Below are positions 17,154 through 25,377 of a DNA stretch of 64,000 nt, in pieces. The notes under the pieces are model-generated. The model saw nothing but the letters and a program-made list of their open reading frames with translations, was not told where the DNA came from and made no database searches. A program made the position numbers and the translations under genes. Source of the DNA: Chitinophaga pinensis (GTDB lineage: Bacteria > Bacteroidota > Bacteroidia > B-17B0 > Aurantibacillaceae); the NCBI GenBank assembly GCA_945860225.1, contig CAMAPT010000003.1, forward strand, positions 62,001-126,000, written 5' to 3'. Within the stretch, counting starts at the first letter, position 1, and every line of letters starts with the position of its first letter.

Positions 17154-18629
17154 TCAATTATTAAAATTATTTTCAATAGATTTTTCTATTTGCTTTATAA
17201 CATCAGATAAATTATAGCCAGGGTTTACAAATATCAAATGGCAATTATTTTTTAAACAGAGTTGTTTTTTGACTTCATCCCTTTGTTTATTTTTAATAAA
17301 TGAGGCCTCTCCTCCAAAAAAATCAATAGGATAATAATGCTGGTCACCTTGATACTCAATTCCAATATTAAATTTTGGGAAATAAATATCTAGATGCTGT
17401 TTTCCTAGCCAGTTAGGTCGTCCATGATGAACAACAAGTTCATAAATAAAATGAGATTTAATTTCATAAAATAAATTTGTTTCAGAAATCCAACCCTCAC
17501 CTATTTTTGGTAACCCAAACAATGAACGAATTTCATTTTCAGGCTCATTAAATGTTGCTAAATACTCATGAATCAATATTTCATCATTGAAAACATCTTG
17601 TAATTTTAAATTAAAATTTAATGGAAATTTAATAGGAATAACATCGGTATCAGAATTAGAATTTATATATTTCAAATAATTAAAATATACATTGTCATAC
17701 TGGCCCTTTTCATTAATGTAATTGAATTTGTTTCTCAATTCAAATAATGGAACTTTACCAAATACCAAACATTCTGCGTTTACTACAACATTGCTAGTTT
17801 TCTTGTTTTCATACTGAGAAATTATTTTACGAATATTTTCATTAAAAAAATAATCGTTTAAAACATCAAGATATGAATAATTAGATTTGCTTTTTAATTT
17901 TAGCTTAGAATAGTATTCTTTTTCTAATTTTTTTATTTTTTCGTCTGATTTCGGGCATTGAATATGACAGCCAGTTTCTTCTACAAAATAATAAAGTTCA
18001 GTCAAATGCCCATACTTTTCATAAAAACTGATACTATATTCAAGTAAATCAAATGCAGCATCTAAACAATTGGGAAACTTGTTTATACCATGAAAACAAA
18101 TTTGATCTGCGACTATCCATTTCCAATCTACTTGACCTTGAATAAAAAACCTTTTTAATGAACTTTTCAAGCGTAGTTTTATTAATTCACATTCTAAATC
18201 AAAATCTTCATTTATCTTTTTCTTTATTACACTTGATAATCCAGTAACCCCACAAAAAACATTTGAAAAGATACCAAATTCATTTAATTGTTCATATCCA
18301 TTTTGAAAATCACCTCTTAGAATTTCAGGAAGCTCATCTTTATTTTTCAAACGCATTGATAATCCAAAATCATCAGTTGGGGCATAAAACAAAGATGTTG
18401 TATGAAATTCAAAATGCTTATAAATACTATACTCGATATTATAATTTTCCTTAAAATAATCTTCAATATATTTAAATAAATTTACTTTACCATTATTAGT
18501 ATCTACTGATGATAATGGTGTATATATAAATTTGTATTTCTCTGAAAATTCTTCGTAATACTTTTTTACGAGTACAGGAAATTCCTCATATAATAGTTTA
18601 TCTAATCTTATAATACGGTTTTCGGTCAT
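17154..18629 (-). CDS. Orphan protein with C-terminal Vsr-like nuclease domain
   Basis: A 491-residue soluble protein. The N-terminal ~390 residues match nothing I recognise; they are rich in Lys, Asn, Phe and Tyr and contain three scattered Cys/His sites around 225-235 (ETGCHIQCPKS). The C-terminus has the nuclease core: HLDIYFPKFNIGIEYQGDQHY with D414, E425, Q427 and H431, then GGEASFIKNKQRDEVKKQLC and a strand LIFVNPG. The spacing D-x10-E-x-[D/Q]-G-x2-H equals that of the DUF559 domain nested in metH, which supports a Vsr-like/PD-(D/E)xK fold with Q in the lysine position. The gene is isolated, very AT-rich and next to a gene relic, which suggests an accessory locus. A defence or DNA-processing role is possible but unproven. 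Confidence 0.7.
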   Translation of the reverse strand: MTENRIIRLDKLLYEEFPVLVKKYYEEFSEKYKFIYTPLSSVDTNNGKVNLFKYIEDYFKENYNIEYSIYKHFEFHTTSLFYAPTDDFGLSMRLKNKDELPEILRGDFQNGYEQLNEFGIFSNVFCGVTGLSSVIKKKINEDFDLECELIKLRLKSSLKRFFIQGQVDWKWIVADQICFHGINKFPNCLDAAFDLLEYSISFYEKYGHLTELYYFVEETGCHIQCPKSDEKIKKLEKEYYSKLKLKSKSNYSYLDVLNDYFFNENIRKIISQYENKKTSNVVVNAECLVFGKVPLFELRNKFNYINEKGQYDNVYFNYLKYINSNSDTDVIPIKFPLNFNLKLQDVFNDEILIHEYLATFNEPENEIRSLFGLPKIGEGWISETNLFYEIKSHFIYELVVHHGRPNWLGKQHLDIYFPKFNIGIEYQGDQHYYPIDFFGGEASFIKNKQRDEVKKQLCLKNNCHLIFVNPGYNLSDVIKQIEKSIENNFNN

Positions 18630-18738
18630 TTAGTCAAACTAAATAAAAAATTATAAATATTTTCAATTAACAAAATATTTTTTCATGTGTAAATCTACAC
18701 TTTAAATAGTTCCAAAATAATAGTCAATGCACTGATGA

Positions 18739-18996
18739 CTATATAGACCCATAATACAGCGTATTGTTTTTGCCAAATTGAATGTGTTTGTATTTCTTGA
18801 AAAAGCATACATAATCAAACTCTCCAATGACTCTATAAATAAATATTCCGGCAATAATCCACAAACCATATTGATACACAGGATATAGCCATAATACAGA
18901 TTTTAAATAAATAGCCATAGCATTTAACCATATAACACTACCAAAGACTAAAAAATCAAAACAATTGTTGTGGTGGTATTCAACTGAAAATTTTGA
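18739..18996 (-). pseudogene. 3' relic of a DUF3995-like membrane protein gene
   Basis: An open stretch of 85 codons begins right after a TAA and ends in TAG, with no in-frame start before residue 27. It reads FGSVIWLNAMAIYLKSVLWL, then GLWIIAGIFIYRVIGEFDYV and CFFKKYKHIQFGKNNTLYYG. These are the last two membrane segments and the tail motif of DUF3995-type proteins, which normally have about four helices. The 5' half is missing, so this is a truncated remnant rather than a working gene. Confidence 0.55.
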
Positions 18997-19016
18997 TTAG
19001 AATTTCAAAACAACAC

Positions 19017-20111
19017 CTATTTCTTGTAATATTCCTTAAGAAGACTTGTTTCGTTAAACAAATGATACAATTCTTTATAAGTAATTAAAAAACTTGGGCT
19101 ACCTGCCGCATATGGTCCTATTTCGTATTGATTAAACGTAAACATCAAACCTGAGTTGGTTATTAAAAAGTTTTCGGTGATGTTAAATTTTCCTGGCTCA
19201 AAATCCCAACCTTCTCTGCCAAATTCTTGAACAAATTTTTTCTCTCCGATTGCATTCAATTCGTTTTTATAATTCTTAATAAACAAATCTGCCAGTTGTA
19301 ACACATGACCATTCTCTAAACTAAAATTTGAATAACCGATTCCTGCGGAAGGATGAGCGGCACCAAAATAATAACTTGAATTTACAAACGAAAAAGAAAT
19401 CACTTTTGAGTCGACCATTAACGGATCGCATATATACTCTTCATTAAATCCACTCTCACTGCCAGATTGAAATTTTGCTTTTTTAAAGGCCTCTATGGTT
19501 TTATATTCTTTCCCAATAAGTAATTCAAGGAGTTGTCTATTAATTTTATCTTCAACAATTTTGTTATTGTATTTTATAGTTGCCGTTTCTATAGTTAAGG
19601 TGGAACACAAGGTGTCATGATACTCTATTTCATCTGCAGGTTTCAACTTATTATTCGCAACCCTATCACAATCTTCTGAATATATGTTTGAAAATTTAAT
19701 GCCGGGGTAATTTTGTGCGACTTCTTGCAATTTTACAGGGAGTGTTTTCTTGGTTTTAGGATTTTTCCACGTTCCCTCAACAATAGATTCAGAAACCATA
19801 AGGCATTCAAATATTCCGGTAACGTCACCTTTATTGTTAAATTCAGTCATCTCTACCCGATTATTCTTTTTTATCTGACCTTCAATTTGAATTGGAGTGC
19901 CAATTTTCACATAATAATAACTCCCGTAAACTTTATTTTTATTCGTTATTAAATCAACGATGATCGGAATATTGCCAATAGTTCCACTATACTTTTTATA
20001 CGTTTTTTGATTTTCCTTTACTGTAATTCTTGCTCCACGACAACTGTTTGAATATATGGAACTTGAAAAATAGGGTATAATACAAAAGGCTAATAACAGA
20101 AAGAATTTCAT
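19017..20111 (-). CDS. Exported DUF3298-containing protein
   Basis: A 364-residue protein with an N-terminal signal peptide (MKFFLLLAFCIIPYFSSSIYS). The first third is a beta-rich segment with YKKYSGTIGNIPIIVDL and GSYYYVKIGTPIQIEG. The second half matches the DUF4163/DUF3298 arrangement of RsiV-like and lipoprotein-type proteins: SFSFVNSSYYFGAAHPSAGI, LADLFIKNYKN, and LMFTFNQYEIGPYAAGSP. DUF3298 domains bind ligands such as lysozyme in RsiV; here there is no membrane anchor or anti-sigma part. The role is unknown. Confidence 0.8.
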   Translation of the reverse strand: MKFFLLLAFCIIPYFSSSIYSNSCRGARITVKENQKTYKKYSGTIGNIPIIVDLITNKNKVYGSYYYVKIGTPIQIEGQIKKNNRVEMTEFNNKGDVTGIFECLMVSESIVEGTWKNPKTKKTLPVKLQEVAQNYPGIKFSNIYSEDCDRVANNKLKPADEIEYHDTLCSTLTIETATIKYNNKIVEDKINRQLLELLIGKEYKTIEAFKKAKFQSGSESGFNEEYICDPLMVDSKVISFSFVNSSYYFGAAHPSAGIGYSNFSLENGHVLQLADLFIKNYKNELNAIGEKKFVQEFGREGWDFEPGKFNITENFLITNSGLMFTFNQYEIGPYAAGSPSFLITYKELYHLFNETSLLKEYYKK

Positions 20112-20311
20112 TTGAATTGCTTATTTAATTTTAAAGTTATAATTATTTTAACTAATCTCTAGTTTAAATACTGAAGATTATATGTGATGAAACAGCTTAT
20201 TTGTCGCGCTGAAAACCGAACTATTAAATATTATTTTAACACATGTTAAATGTAATAAAAGTTACATTAATTTAGGTTTGCCTTCTTTACCTTTACTAAA
20301 AATTTAGAACT

Positions 20312-20725
20312 ATGCTTATCTATAATATCCTCTACTCCATGTTAACCAATAAATGCTCAAGATGTCATCAGGGCGATGTATTTGAATCTAGCAATCCCTA
20401 TAAGTTATCTAAAATATTTAAGATGCACGAAAAATGTAGTCATTGCGAATTGGTATACGAAGACGAACCAAGTTTTTTTTATGGTGCTATGTACGTATCT
20501 TATGGTATCTCATCGGGTTGGTTCATCATTTGGTTTACCTTACAAAATTATTTTCTAAATTGGGAGTTACTGCATTTTGCATTATTCGTAACAGGTTTCA
20601 TCATTGCGGTGGCGCCATTAACTTTGAGATGGTCGCGCATTATTTGGTTAAACTTATTTTACAAATACAACAAACAGTACAAAGAACATACCCATCAAAC
20701 CGTTACTGAAAAAATAAATTCTTAA
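20312..20725 (+). CDS. DUF983 family membrane protein
   Basis: A protein of 137 residues. Two CxxC-type pairs (CSRCHQGDVF near 15 and CSHCELVYEDEPSFFYGAMY near 42) suggest a bound zinc. They are followed by two membrane helices (SSGWFIIWFTLQNYF and FALFVTGFIIAVAPLTL) and SRIIWLNLFYKY. This is the DUF983 pattern. Function not established. It opens a short co-directional set with rhodanese and thioredoxin, 11 and 29 bases apart, which suggests a thiol or sulfur-related context. Confidence 0.85.
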   Translation: MLIYNILYSMLTNKCSRCHQGDVFESSNPYKLSKIFKMHEKCSHCELVYEDEPSFFYGAMYVSYGISSGWFIIWFTLQNYFLNWELLHFALFVTGFIIAVAPLTLRWSRIIWLNLFYKYNKQYKEHTHQTVTEKINS

Positions 20726-20736
20726 TCTTATCCATC

Positions 20737-21048
20737 ATGTTACATATCCTTAAAAACGCATTAGGTTTAGGACCTAAAACAAATTATCAAGAATTGATAA
20801 AAAATGGTGCTCAAATTATTGACGTTAGAAGTCGCGGCGAATATGCATCTGGACATATTGTTAAGAGTATCAATATTCCTTTAAACGAATTATCTACTCA
20901 AGTTAGCAACATCAAAAAAAATGTGCCAATAATAACTTGTTGTGCCAGTGGCATGAGAAGCGCGGCGGCCAAAGCAACATTAAAATCGTTGGGTTTTACG
21001 GATGTATACAACGGCGGAGGCTGGATGAGTTTAAACGGTAAGCTATAA
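20737..21048 (+). CDS. Single-domain rhodanese
   Basis: A rhodanese-like sulfurtransferase of 103 residues. It has the substrate-side motif IIDVRSRGEYASGHI (27-41) and the active-site loop CASGMRS with catalytic C69 and R74. The domain ends with the usual VYNGGGW motif. It is probably cytoplasmic; there is no clear signal peptide. It lies 29 bases before thioredoxin, a likely reductant of its persulfide or disulfide forms. The in vivo sulfur donor is unknown. Confidence 0.9.
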   Translation: MLHILKNALGLGPKTNYQELIKNGAQIIDVRSRGEYASGHIVKSINIPLNELSTQVSNIKKNVPIITCCASGMRSAAAKATLKSLGFTDVYNGGGWMSLNGKL

Positions 21049-21077
21049 CATCATAACACCACTATAATTAACTACCT

Positions 21078-21374
21078 ATGAATAACTTTAATCATATCAT
21101 TAATTCAGACAAACCAGTATTGGTTGATTTTTTTGCAGAATGGTGCGGCCCTTGCAAAACTATGGCTCCTATTTTAAAAGATGTAAAAACACAACTACAA
21201 GATAAGGCAACAATTATAAAAGTAGATGTAGATAAAAATCCGGAAGCTGCTCAAGCCTACCAAATACGAAGTGTTCCGACACTCATTTTATTTAAAAATG
21301 GGCAACCAGTTTGGAAACAATCAGGTGTTGTACCAAGTCAAGAATTAGTCAAACTGTTTCAACAATTTCAATAA
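21078..21374 (+). CDS. trxA: Thioredoxin
   Basis: A 98-residue thioredoxin fold with active site EWCGPCK (C23 and C26), the cis-proline motif RSVPTLILF, and a final helix. It lacks the N-terminal extension of longer thioredoxins. It is last in the DUF983-rhodanese-thioredoxin set and is followed by a strong hairpin. It is likely a small cytoplasmic disulfide reductase. Confidence 0.93.
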   Translation: MNNFNHIINSDKPVLVDFFAEWCGPCKTMAPILKDVKTQLQDKATIIKVDVDKNPEAAQAYQIRSVPTLILFKNGQPVWKQSGVVPSQELVKLFQQFQ

Positions 21375-21379
21375 AAAAA

Positions 21380-21404
21380 GGGTGTCCGAAAATTCGAGAC
21401 ACCC
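21380..21404 (-). terminator. Intrinsic terminator between convergent genes
   Basis: The stem GGGTGTC (21380-21386) with GACACCC (21398-21404) is extended inside by CGAA/TTCG around an AA loop. A run of seven A precedes it on the plus strand, so on the minus strand the hairpin is followed by a T-run. It therefore terminates the coiled-coil gene and may also act on the thioredoxin transcript. Confidence 0.8.
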
Positions 21405-21425
21405 ATTTCACAAAACTCAAATCTA

Positions 21426-21809
21426 TTACATCCACTTTGCCGCAAATGTTTTAAACTCGCCTCTTATTTCATTAAAATTTTTCTCAAAACTTTCAACGGC
21501 TTCTTTTTCTTTATTATGATATTCTGATTTTCGGTGATCAACAGCTATCGGATTATTTTTAATTTCAGTTTGTAAAGCTTCCTCGTTTAATTTTACAACA
21601 TGCGTAATTTCATCAATATTATTTTTTTGAATAATCATCTGATTTTGGAAACGTTCAACCTGCGACAATACCTCTGCTTTATTATTTTTTGACACTAAAT
21701 CTTCTAAGCGATTCTTAATAATAGAAATTTCATCTGTATAAAATTTCAATTTACTAATCCACTCACTGTTTTCTTCATGCTGAGTATAAATACTTTCTTG
21801 TGTTTTCAT
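21426..21809 (-). CDS. Coiled-coil hypothetical protein
   Basis: A 127-residue, highly charged, helical protein. Heptad-like patterns run through EISIIKNRLEDLVSK, VERFQNQMIIQKNNIDEITHVVKL and EKEAVESFEKNFNEIRGEF. It has no signal peptide, no cysteine and no known catalytic motif. It looks like a small structural or stress-related coiled coil found in Bacteroidota. Function unknown. It has its own terminator at 21380-21404. Confidence 0.65.
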   Translation of the reverse strand: MKTQESIYTQHEENSEWISKLKFYTDEISIIKNRLEDLVSKNNKAEVLSQVERFQNQMIIQKNNIDEITHVVKLNEEALQTEIKNNPIAVDHRKSEYHNKEKEAVESFEKNFNEIRGEFKTFAAKWM

Positions 21810-21960
21810 AGGCTTTATTTTTAATGAATTAAATATTATTATTCTAACACAAAGCTACATGCATGCTCTCTAAAATACTTGACATTAATCATAATCTTAA
21901 TTGATAATTGTCAGTCTAGCTCAATCGCAATATGCAGAAATTTGTCAAAAAACTAATATT

Positions 21961-23133
21961 ATGCCTATCTATCAAAAACAAGGAAAAACACCAAACAAAA
22001 GACATGTTGTGTTTCGTAAGCCTAATGGAGAGTTATACCACGAAGAATTATTTGGAACAGAAGGTTTTTCAAGTACCTCATCGTTGATTTACCATTTATA
22101 TCCACCTACTATGGTGAAAGAAATAGGAAAAGCTCATTGGGCCAGACCGGAAGTAGCTATTGAAGATAACTTAAAAGCTTTGAGTTTTATGGGATATGAT
22201 GTTCCGGCAGAAGATGATTATTTGGAAAGCCGTAAAGTATTTTTCTTTAATGATGATATGCAAATAGGCATGGCTTGTCCTTCAAAATCAATGGATGACT
22301 ATTTTTTCAAGAATGCTGATTCTGACGAAATGTTGTTTATTCATAAAGGAAGTGGCAGATGCAAAACAATGTACGGTACAGTAGATTTTGAATATGGTGA
22401 TTATGTTATCATTCCTCGCGGCACTATATATCAATTAGAATTTGACACAGCCGAGAATAAAATTTTGTTTGTAGAATCTCATAGCCCTATCAGAACTCCT
22501 AAAAGATACCGCAACGAGTTTGGTCAACTATTAGAGCATTCACCGTTTTGTGAACGAGATTTTAAATTACCCTACAATTTTGAGACACACGATGAACATG
22601 GGGATTTTAAAATTATGATTAAGAAAAAAGGCATGATTTATCCTTATGTGTATGAAACACATCCTTTTGATTTAATTGGTTGGGATGGCTACAATTATCC
22701 TTACGCGTTCTCTATTTTTAATTTTGAACCTATAACAGGAAGAATTCATATGCCTCCTCCTATTCATCAACAATTTGAGGGAAGAAATTTTGTGATTTGT
22801 TCATTTGTTCCGAGGATGTACGATTATCATCCGAATGCGATACCTGCACCTTACCACCATAGCAATATTGATGCTGACGAAATTTTATATTATGTAGATG
22901 GCGACTTTATGAGCAGAAACGACATCAAACATGGTCAGTTTACTTTACATCCTGCCGGAGTTCCTCATGGCCCGCACCCAGGAGCTATTGAAAGAAGTAT
23001 CGGCAAAAAAGAAACTAAAGAATTGGCGGTTATGATTGATCCATTTAATCCTTTAAAAATAACAACCGAGGCATTGAAATACGAGGTGAAAGATTATTAC
23101 AAATCATGGTTAAGTAAACCTGAGTTAGTATAA
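21961..23133 (+). CDS. hmgA: Homogentisate 1,2-dioxygenase
   Basis: Opens the ring of homogentisate to maleylacetoacetate in tyrosine catabolism. The ATG at 21961 is chosen because it yields the conserved N-terminus MPIYQKQGKTPNKRHVVF; an upstream in-frame TTG (21901) would add a non-conserved 20 residues. The 390-residue cupin carries the iron-site segments HHSNIDADEILYYVDGD and HPAGVPHGPHPG near the C-terminus. First gene of a long co-directional run, 51 bases before hppD, which makes its substrate. Confidence 0.94.
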   Translation: MPIYQKQGKTPNKRHVVFRKPNGELYHEELFGTEGFSSTSSLIYHLYPPTMVKEIGKAHWARPEVAIEDNLKALSFMGYDVPAEDDYLESRKVFFFNDDMQIGMACPSKSMDDYFFKNADSDEMLFIHKGSGRCKTMYGTVDFEYGDYVIIPRGTIYQLEFDTAENKILFVESHSPIRTPKRYRNEFGQLLEHSPFCERDFKLPYNFETHDEHGDFKIMIKKKGMIYPYVYETHPFDLIGWDGYNYPYAFSIFNFEPITGRIHMPPPIHQQFEGRNFVICSFVPRMYDYHPNAIPAPYHHSNIDADEILYYVDGDFMSRNDIKHGQFTLHPAGVPHGPHPGAIERSIGKKETKELAVMIDPFNPLKITTEALKYEVKDYYKSWLSKPELV

Positions 23134-23184
23134 ATGAAATTCAAAAATTAAAATTTAAAAAACTAAACCTTAAAACAAATAATT

Positions 23185-24342
23185 ATGGCAGTAGCAGATT
23201 TAACACAAGTAAAAAATTATGATTACAGCGGAGCAAAAGTATTTGACAAAGCTCAGGATTTTTTGCCGATAAACGGAACTGATTATGTTGAATTGTATGT
23301 TGGGAATGCTAAACAAGCGGCTCATTTTTACAAAACAGCTTTTGGTTTTCAGGAGTTAGCATATGCAGGCTTAGAAACAGGCTCTCGTGACAAAGTATCT
23401 TATGTATTGGTTCAAGACAAAATAAGATTAATACTAACTTCTCCGTTTGATCCAAACAGCGAAATTTCACATCATATTCGCCATCATGGTGATGGTGTAA
23501 AGGTGATTGCTTTATGGGTAGATGATGCGCGCAAGGCTTTTGAGGAAACAACAAAAAGAGGCGCTAAACCATATTTAGAACCTACAGTTCTAACCGATGA
23601 ACACGGAGAAATTGTAAAATCCGGTATTCATACTTATGGAGAAACGATTCACCTCTTTGTTGAACGTAAAAATTATAAGGGCGTATTTATGCCCGGTTTT
23701 GTAAAATTAGATTCAGAATACAAACCTACACCAACCGGATTGAAGTACATTGACCACATGGTAGGAAATGTAGAAATGGGTGCCATGAATAAATGGTCTA
23801 AATTTTATGAAGATGTGATGGGATTTGCGAATTTAATTACGTTTGACGATAAAGATATTTCTACAGATTATACTGCTTTAATGAGTAAAGTAATGACTAA
23901 CGGAAATGGGCGTATCAAATTCCCAATTAATGAACCGGCAAATGGTAAAAAGAAATCTCAGGTTGAGGAATATTTAGATTTTTATCATGGACCAGGTTGT
24001 CAGCACATTGCAGTAGCAACAGATGATATCGTATTTACAATTTCCGAAATGCGTAAACGTGGTGTTGAATTCTTATATGTTCCCGGAACTTATTATGATA
24101 CCGTAAAAAATCGTGTTGGTATAATTGAAGAGGATTTAGAGGTATTGAAAAAATGGGGAATTATGGTTGACAGAGATGAAGATGGATATTTATTACAGAT
24201 TTTCACTAAACCAGTAGAAGATAGACCAACTTTATTTTTCGAAATCATTCAACGTAAAGGTGCCAAATCATTTGGAAAAGGAAATTTCCAAGCATTATTC
24301 GAATCAATAGAGGCTGAGCAAGCTAGAAGAGGCACCCTTTAA
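23185..24342 (+). CDS. hppD: 4-hydroxyphenylpyruvate dioxygenase
   Basis: Converts 4-hydroxyphenylpyruvate to homogentisate. This 385-residue protein has two vicinal-oxygen-chelate halves. The three iron ligands are visible in the C-terminal half: His in YIDHMVGNV, His in GPGCQHIAVAT and Glu in LFFEIIQRKG. Product and substrate link it directly to the preceding hmgA. Its stop codon overlaps by two bases the left inverted repeat of the following four-helix-bundle element. Confidence 0.95.
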   Translation: MAVADLTQVKNYDYSGAKVFDKAQDFLPINGTDYVELYVGNAKQAAHFYKTAFGFQELAYAGLETGSRDKVSYVLVQDKIRLILTSPFDPNSEISHHIRHHGDGVKVIALWVDDARKAFEETTKRGAKPYLEPTVLTDEHGEIVKSGIHTYGETIHLFVERKNYKGVFMPGFVKLDSEYKPTPTGLKYIDHMVGNVEMGAMNKWSKFYEDVMGFANLITFDDKDISTDYTALMSKVMTNGNGRIKFPINEPANGKKKSQVEEYLDFYHGPGCQHIAVATDDIVFTISEMRKRGVEFLYVPGTYYDTVKNRVGIIEEDLEVLKKWGIMVDRDEDGYLLQIFTKPVEDRPTLFFEIIQRKGAKSFGKGNFQALFESIEAEQARRGTL

Positions 24343-24376
24343 TTTATGATATATGAATTGTGATTTTTGATTTGTG
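24341..24376. repeat. Left inverted repeat of the S23-type element
   Basis: AT-rich arm beginning AATTTATGATATATGAATTG. It pairs with 24796-24831 (27 of 36 positions, no gaps). Confidence 0.6.
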
Positions 24377-24414
24377 GTAAATTATTCAAACGGTTATTTT
24401 TTATAAAAAACAAT

Positions 24415-24783
24415 ATGAATAAAATCGACTTACAAAAAAGAACAAAGCAATTCAATATCAATGTTATTAAAATTTGTGAAACCTTACCAAGGAATGCCGT
24501 AGGATTCGAATTAGCTAAACAAATAATTCGATCCTCCGGCTCTGTTGGTGCTAATTACAGAGCGACGCAAAGAGCGAAATCAAAGGCAGATTATATTTAC
24601 AAGTTAGAAATTATTATTGAAGAAGCGGATAAAACAATGTATTGGTTGGAAGTAATGAGTGAAACTAGATTGATAGATACTAAAATTGCTTCAGCTTTAA
24701 TTAAGGAAGCCAATGAATTAGTTTCAATTTTTGTTGCAACTGTTAAAACAACCAAAACAAATAATCCCATTAAAAAACAGTAA
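24415..24783 (+). CDS. Four-helix-bundle protein (S23 / 23S rRNA intervening-sequence family)
   Basis: A 122-residue all-helical protein; the ATG at 24415 gives the usual start MNKIDLQKRTKQF. Family motifs are IIRSSGSVGANYRATQRAKSK and DYIYKLEIIIEEADKTMYWL, followed by a last helix with IKEANELVSIFVATVK. These proteins are encoded in intervening sequences of 23S rRNA in some bacteria, or stand free in Bacteroidota genomes; the same fold is used by Avd of diversity-generating retroelements. No reverse transcriptase or rRNA is nearby. It is unrelated in function to the catabolic genes on both sides. Confidence 0.85.
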   Translation: MNKIDLQKRTKQFNINVIKICETLPRNAVGFELAKQIIRSSGSVGANYRATQRAKSKADYIYKLEIIIEEADKTMYWLEVMSETRLIDTKIASALIKEANELVSIFVATVKTTKTNNPIKKQ

Positions 24784-24795
24784 GCGAGTTTATTT

Positions 24796-24831
24796 CACAT
24801 ATCAAACATCTTAAATCTCATATCATATATG
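24796..24831. repeat. Right inverted repeat of the S23-type element
   Basis: AT-rich arm ending CATATCATATATG, where the last three bases are the start codon of haaO. It is inverted relative to 24341-24376. Confidence 0.6.
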
Positions 24832-25365
24832 CTTGCACCCTTTAATTTAAAAAAATGGATTGATGAAAATCGACATTTATTAAAACCTCCAGTTGGTAAT
24901 CAAGTTGTTTATAAGGATGCTGAATTTATTGTAATGATAGTTGGCGGACCAAATGCCAGAAAAGAATTTCATTACAATGAAAGCGAAGAATTCTTTTATC
25001 AGCTAGAAGGTGATATGCAATTACCTATAAGAGAAAACGGAAAAAAAAGAGTGATTGATATTAAAGAAGGTGATATTTTTTTATTACCACCAAAAGTAGA
25101 ACATTCACCCCAACGTTTTCCAAATACCGTAGGTTTAGTGTTTGAACGTCAACGACAAGCTAACGAATTAGATGCGTGCACATGGTATTGCGAAACTTGT
25201 GATCATGAATTATATAAAGCCACTTTTCAATTAAACGATATAGTGGATCAATTACCAAAACTAATGCAATCCTTTTATGATAACAGTTCTTTAAGAACAT
25301 GCAAAAAATGTGGGACAATGATGGATATACCAACATTGAGAACAGAAAAGACAATTAAACAATAA
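24829..25365 (+). CDS. haaO: 3-hydroxyanthranilate 3,4-dioxygenase
   Basis: Opens the ring of 3-hydroxyanthranilate, giving the precursor of quinolinate and NAD in the kynurenine pathway. This 178-residue cupin has the iron-site region EFHYNESEEFFYQLEGDMQL and LLPPKVEHSPQRF, plus the second metal site of bacterial enzymes: CETC (near 123) and CKKCG near the C-terminus. Its start codon lies at the edge of the upstream inverted repeat. Followed after 12 bases by kynurenine monooxygenase. Confidence 0.93.
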   Translation: MLAPFNLKKWIDENRHLLKPPVGNQVVYKDAEFIVMIVGGPNARKEFHYNESEEFFYQLEGDMQLPIRENGKKRVIDIKEGDIFLLPPKVEHSPQRFPNTVGLVFERQRQANELDACTWYCETCDHELYKATFQLNDIVDQLPKLMQSFYDNSSLRTCKKCGTMMDIPTLRTEKTIKQ

Positions 25366-25377
25366 TCAATTCTACCG

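Larger units (their letters stand above)
24341..24831 (+). mobile_element. Putative S23-type element bounded by 36-bp inverted repeats
   Basis: The sequence at 24341-24376 and the reverse complement of 24796-24831 align without gaps over 36 bases with 27 matches. Between them lies a single four-helix-bundle gene. The left arm starts in the hppD stop codon and the right arm ends on the haaO ATG (24829-24831), so the unit is fitted exactly between two catabolic genes without damaging either. No transposase is present. Mobility is inference from the inverted repeats and the functional mismatch with its neighbours. Confidence 0.55.

Noticed and set aside
24341-24831. Diversity-generating retroelement because of the Avd-like fold
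   Set aside because: No reverse transcriptase, template repeat or variable repeat is present nearby.
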